DNA from: Thermodesulfovibrionales bacterium
GTDB taxonomy: Bacteria > Nitrospirota > Thermodesulfovibrionia > Thermodesulfovibrionales > UBA1546
Assembly (NCBI GenBank): GCA_919901705.1
Contig: CAKKPR010000034.1
Coordinates: 1 to 5,938 of the forward strand
Direction: 5' to 3'
DNA: 5,938 nt
In this document: positions 4,559 through 5,938 of the stretch, piece by piece
Layout of the letters: every line of letters begins with the position of its first letter
Numbering within the stretch: the first letter of the stretch is position 1
Position numbers and translations under genes: made by a program
The notes under the pieces: model-generated
Seen by the model: the letters and a program-made list of their open reading frames with translations, nothing else
The model's database searches: none
Told to the model about the DNA's origin: nothing

Positions 4559-4697
4559 AGGTTGCTGAAAAACTCGCCACATGTCATTGCGAGGAGCAGT
4601 TCCTGCGACGAAGCAATCTCTAACCCATTGATTTTATTAAATGCGAGATTGCCACGCTTCGCTCGCAATGACAGAAAAAAGACTTTTTCAACAACCT
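4559..4697. mobile_element. MITE-like imperfect palindrome of the GTCATTGCGAG repeat type
   Basis: The outer 17 bases, AGGTTGCTGAAAAACTC (4559-4575), are inverted at 4681-4697 with 15 of 17 matches. Inside, TGTCATTGCGAG (4582-4593) is perfectly inverted at 4662-4673, and GCAATCTC (4613-4620) is perfectly inverted at 4645-4652. The element is about 139 bases, has no coding capacity, and folds into a long hairpin. Sequences of the form GTCATTGCGAG...GCAATCTC are widespread dispersed repeats in several bacterial phyla. The terminal repeats make a non-autonomous transposable origin plausible. I see no clear target-site duplication at its edges. A half-copy lies at 2960-2989. Confidence 0.65.
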
Positions 4698-4757
4698 CCT
4701 ATAAAATGTACTGTCCTTTTTTCTTACGCATGTTCGGAATCGGAAGAACAATTCCCG

Positions 4758-4805
4758 ATTCTCAGAGGCGAATCCGCCCGAGGCGGAAAGCATTCTCAAG
4801 GGCGA
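4758..4805. repeat. 14-base imperfect direct repeat around a small hairpin
   Basis: ATTCTCAGAGGCGA (4758-4771) and ATTCTCAAGGGCGA (4792-4805) match at 12 of 14 positions. Between them TCCGCC (4773-4778) and GGCGGA (4782-4787) form a six-base stem with a CGA loop. The meaning is unknown; it may be another decayed repeat. Confidence 0.5.
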
Positions 4806-4850
4806 GATTTTTGATTTCTTTTGGTTTTAGCTATTGGTATCGCATGTAGA

Positions 4851-4876
4851 AAAAGGGGAGTGTTTACTCCCCTTTT
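4851..4876 (-). terminator. intrinsic terminator behind the outer-membrane gene fragment
   Basis: AAAAGGGGAGT (4851-4861) and ACTCCCCTTTT (4866-4876) form a perfect 11-base stem with a four-base loop. On the minus strand the stem ends in CCCC followed by TTTTT, the standard intrinsic terminator form, 25 bases after the stop at 4901. It also ends in TTTT on the plus strand, so it may stop transcription both ways. Confidence 0.8.
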
Positions 4877-4900
4877 AAACTTATGTTCTCTTACTTCCTC

Positions 4901-5236
4901 CTACTTCCCAAAATAATAAGAGAGACCGAACAGAAGCTTCACGTCGTTAATCTTCGACGTGGCTTCTACAGCGCCAAAAGTAAAATCTACGGTGTACTTG
5001 CGATAATTTAACTCTGTGTTGAAGGCTACGTTCTCAGTAATAAAGAACTTAACTCCACCCATTCCGCCGTAAGAACCTGCACTGCCGTTGGCGGACTCAC
5101 CTTCAGTCGTTGTAGTCATTTTTATCCAGCCGCCCTGAAGTCCTAAATATGGGACTACGGTCTGACCTTTTGAAAAAATAAAATGGTATTTGGCATTCAG
5201 GTCAATGCCTGGTACACTCGCTGCAAAGTGAAATAC
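4901..5236 (-). pseudogene. outer-membrane beta-barrel protein, 3' fragment lacking its start
   Basis: The minus-strand frame is open from 5236 to the TAG at 4903-4901 and gives 111 residues. They show amphipathic beta strands with turns: AASVPGIDLNAKYHFIFSKG, VVPYLGLQGGWIKM, a Gly/Ser/Thr-rich loop, GGMGGVKFFITENVAFNTEL, NYRKYTVDFTF, and a last strand VKLLFGLSYYFGK with the aromatic C-terminal pattern of barrel proteins. An in-frame TAA (5239-5237) precedes it and no signal peptide is present, so the 5' half is missing. The internal ATG at 5119 would start mid-strand and has no good ribosome site. The reading frame begins one base beyond the stop of the PIN gene, so the break point coincides with the end of the toxin-antitoxin operon. 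A normal terminator follows at 4876-4851. Intact members would be exported to the outer membrane; the ligand or role is unknown. Confidence 0.72.
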
Positions 5237-5239
5237 TTA

Positions 5240-5671
5240 TCAATTAACTATTTTGTAGGGCAACCTATGTTCTTTGATAAAAGGCGATAGGGCTTCAAAT
5301 TCAGGGTCTTTATGAACAAGAACAGCATCTGCTGCCTGGCTCAATGCAGATATATATGCATCAGCTAATGAAATGTTGTTTTTTGCTTTTAACCTGCCTG
5401 CCCTTAAATTTAAATCCTCATTTGATTCTTCAATCTTAATCTTAAGTGACTTTAACAACTCAATCCTCTTGATTGCTTCTTCGTCACCCTTTTCCTGCAT
5501 CGTGATATAAAAGACTTCTGTAAGACTAATGAAAGCGAGATAGATATCTATTTCGTCAGCTTCCGCCCTAATTAAAAGATTCTCTACGAAATTCGAGCCT
5601 TCTTCGTCTTCAATATAGGTTAGAATTGCAGAGGTATCAAGCACATAAACTTCCTTACTGTCTTTTTTCAA
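5240..5671 (-). CDS. PIN-domain ribonuclease, VapC-like toxin
   Basis: This 143-residue PIN protein has the four acidic metal-binding positions: D12 in VYVLDTSAIL, E52 in SLTEVFY, D104 in ISLADAYISAL and D122 in VLVHKDPEFEAL. PIN toxins cleave RNA (often tRNA or rRNA) with Mg2+ or Mn2+ and are blocked by the antitoxin encoded just upstream. The start is TTG at 5671, 17 bases inside the antitoxin gene, with GAGG nine bases upstream. A GTG at 5644 would remove the first beta strand (MLDTSAIL) and is less likely. The overlap means translation is coupled to the antitoxin, which keeps toxin low. The length is normal and all catalytic residues are present, so the toxin appears functional. It ends three bases before the frame of the truncated outer-membrane gene opens. 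Confidence 0.88.
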   Translation of the reverse strand: MKKDSKEVYVLDTSAILTYIEDEEGSNFVENLLIRAEADEIDIYLAFISLTEVFYITMQEKGDEEAIKRIELLKSLKIKIEESNEDLNLRAGRLKAKNNISLADAYISALSQAADAVLVHKDPEFEALSPFIKEHRLPYKIVN

Positions 5672-5879
5672 ACCTAATATCCTCAGCCCTTGATTTCAGC
5701 AATTTTTCGGTAAGCCTTTCTCCTCTCCCTAAACCCCTTAAATTTTTTCGCGCTTCTTCAGGGGAAAACTTATTTTCGTTGTTCGGGAATATTACAAGCA
5801 CTTCTGTTTTCTTTTTTGTTGTTATCGCTTCTATAGGTTTTATTTCATTGCCATCAAATATTGCCCTTATTGCCTGCAT
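5655..5879 (-). CDS. VapB-type antitoxin, DUF104/AF2212-like
   Basis: This 74-residue protein begins MQAIRAIFDGNEIKPIEAIT, close to the DUF104 (AF2212-like) antitoxin pattern A-V/I-Y/F-[ED]NG-x-[LI]KP-[LI]E. A strand TEVLVIFPN (28-36) follows, then a basic, helical tail (SPEEARKNLRGLGRGERLTE...) that would wrap the toxin. Such antitoxins bind the PIN partner and their own promoter. A GTG at 5888 also opens the frame, but it overlaps the Shine-Dalgarno itself; AGGAGG (5893-5888) lies eight bases before ATG 5879, so I place the start there. The stop overlaps the toxin start by 17 bases. A promoter and an imperfect palindrome lie directly upstream. Confidence 0.8.
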   Translation of the reverse strand: MQAIRAIFDGNEIKPIEAITTKKKTEVLVIFPNNENKFSPEEARKNLRGLGRGERLTEKLLKSRAEDIRFEKRQ

Positions 5880-5897
5880 TTCCTTCACCTCCTGATG

Positions 5898-5920
5898 TTT
5901 GACTAATTATATCATTCAAA
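5898..5920. promoter_or_regulatory. candidate autoregulatory operator over the -10 box
   Basis: A 23-base imperfect palindrome has arms TTTGACTAAT (5898-5907) and ATCATTCAAA (5911-5920), 8 of 10 positions complementary, with a three-base centre. It covers the TATAAT box and the likely transcription start, a usual site for autorepression by an antitoxin-toxin complex. AT-richness makes chance pairing possible. Confidence 0.4.
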
Positions 5921-5935
5921 AGGTTTTTATAGCAA
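5906..5935 (-). promoter_or_regulatory. promoter of the VapBC-like operon
   Basis: On the minus strand TTGCTA (5935-5930, four of six matches) and TATAAT (5911-5906, six of six) are 18 bases apart. Transcription would start near 5899, giving a leader of about 20 bases that includes the AGGAGG site at 5893-5888. Confidence 0.6.
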
Positions 5936-5938
5936 AAT

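Larger units (their letters stand above)
4550..4900. other. 351-base gene-free region
   Basis: I see no credible gene. It holds the 139-base palindromic element (4559-4697), a six-base stem hairpin TCCGCC/GGCGGA (4773-4787), a 14-base imperfect direct repeat (4758-4771 and 4792-4805), and the terminator of the outer-membrane gene fragment (4851-4876). A 95-codon open frame at 4562-4849 is an artefact of the palindrome. Confidence 0.6.

Noticed and set aside
4562..4849. 95-codon plus-strand open frame between DUF2442 and the terminator
   Set aside because: Its first half is the GTCATTGCGAG palindrome read as protein (typical spurious HVIARSSSCDEAIS and RFARND sequence), it has no ribosome site, and its second half is low-quality Arg/Phe-rich sequence.
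5626..5895. 89-codon plus-strand frame opposite the antitoxin gene
   Set aside because: It is the complement of the antitoxin and toxin N-terminus, which have motifs, good ribosome sites and a promoter.
1..5938. CRISPR array, tRNA or rRNA gene
   Set aside because: No regularly spaced repeats with unique spacers were seen, and no cloverleaf with TTCGA-type arm and CCA context or rRNA-like stretch was recognised on either strand by eye.

Overview
This window looks like bacterial chromosome from a diderm (Gram-negative-type), AT-leaning anaerobe. An outer-membrane beta-barrel fragment, a full-length CNNM/CorC transporter and the repeat families fit uncultured Nitrospirota or deltaproteobacterial-type genomes, but that placement is an impression, not a search result. 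There are two parts: a conserved housekeeping pair at the left, and an accessory strip of small toxin-antitoxin-like genes, repeats and broken genes over the right two thirds.

Housekeeping part (1-2450). The first 55 bases may hold the last 17 codons of a plus-strand gene that meets the next gene tail to tail. On the minus strand, an isocitrate dehydrogenase-type gene (2450 to 1323) is followed after 8 bases by a CNNM/CBS/CorC_HlyC membrane protein (start 1314 or, better supported, 1299; stop 52). They look co-transcribed. The join is made of a short CAGTGTT repeat array that also encodes the last residues of the dehydrogenase.

Accessory part (2464-5938). Five small two-gene or one-gene modules follow. 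(a) A minimal nucleotidyltransferase (2866-2555, minus) overlaps a HEPN-type reading frame of only 32 residues (2562-2464), so this is an MNT/HEPN pair whose toxin half is cut off just before the ribosome site of the dehydrogenase gene. (b) An intact DUF4258-DUF2283 pair lies on the plus strand (3182-3642), bracketed by two copies of the same 21-base hairpin. (c) A minus-strand small gene (start 3812) has a very good ribosome site, but its 3' end runs into the second hairpin, which has the form of a terminator. (d) A DUF4160-DUF2442 pair (3986-4549, plus) has its first gene broken by a 7-base tandem duplication. (e) A VapBC-like operon (5879-5240, minus) has a DUF104-like antitoxin and a PIN-domain toxin, with a good promoter and a candidate operator. 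Directly behind it is the 3' part of an outer-membrane beta-barrel gene that has lost its start.

Between the modules are a 139-base imperfect palindrome of the GTCATTGCGAG repeat type with 17-base terminal inverted repeats, one or two degraded relatives of it, several short tandem duplications, and two clear hairpin terminators. The general picture is a landing zone where small addiction-type modules arrive and decay: two pairs look intact (DUF4258/DUF2283 and VapBC) and the others each carry a visible lesion. Antitoxin/toxin roles for the DUF pairs are inference from size, pairing and context.
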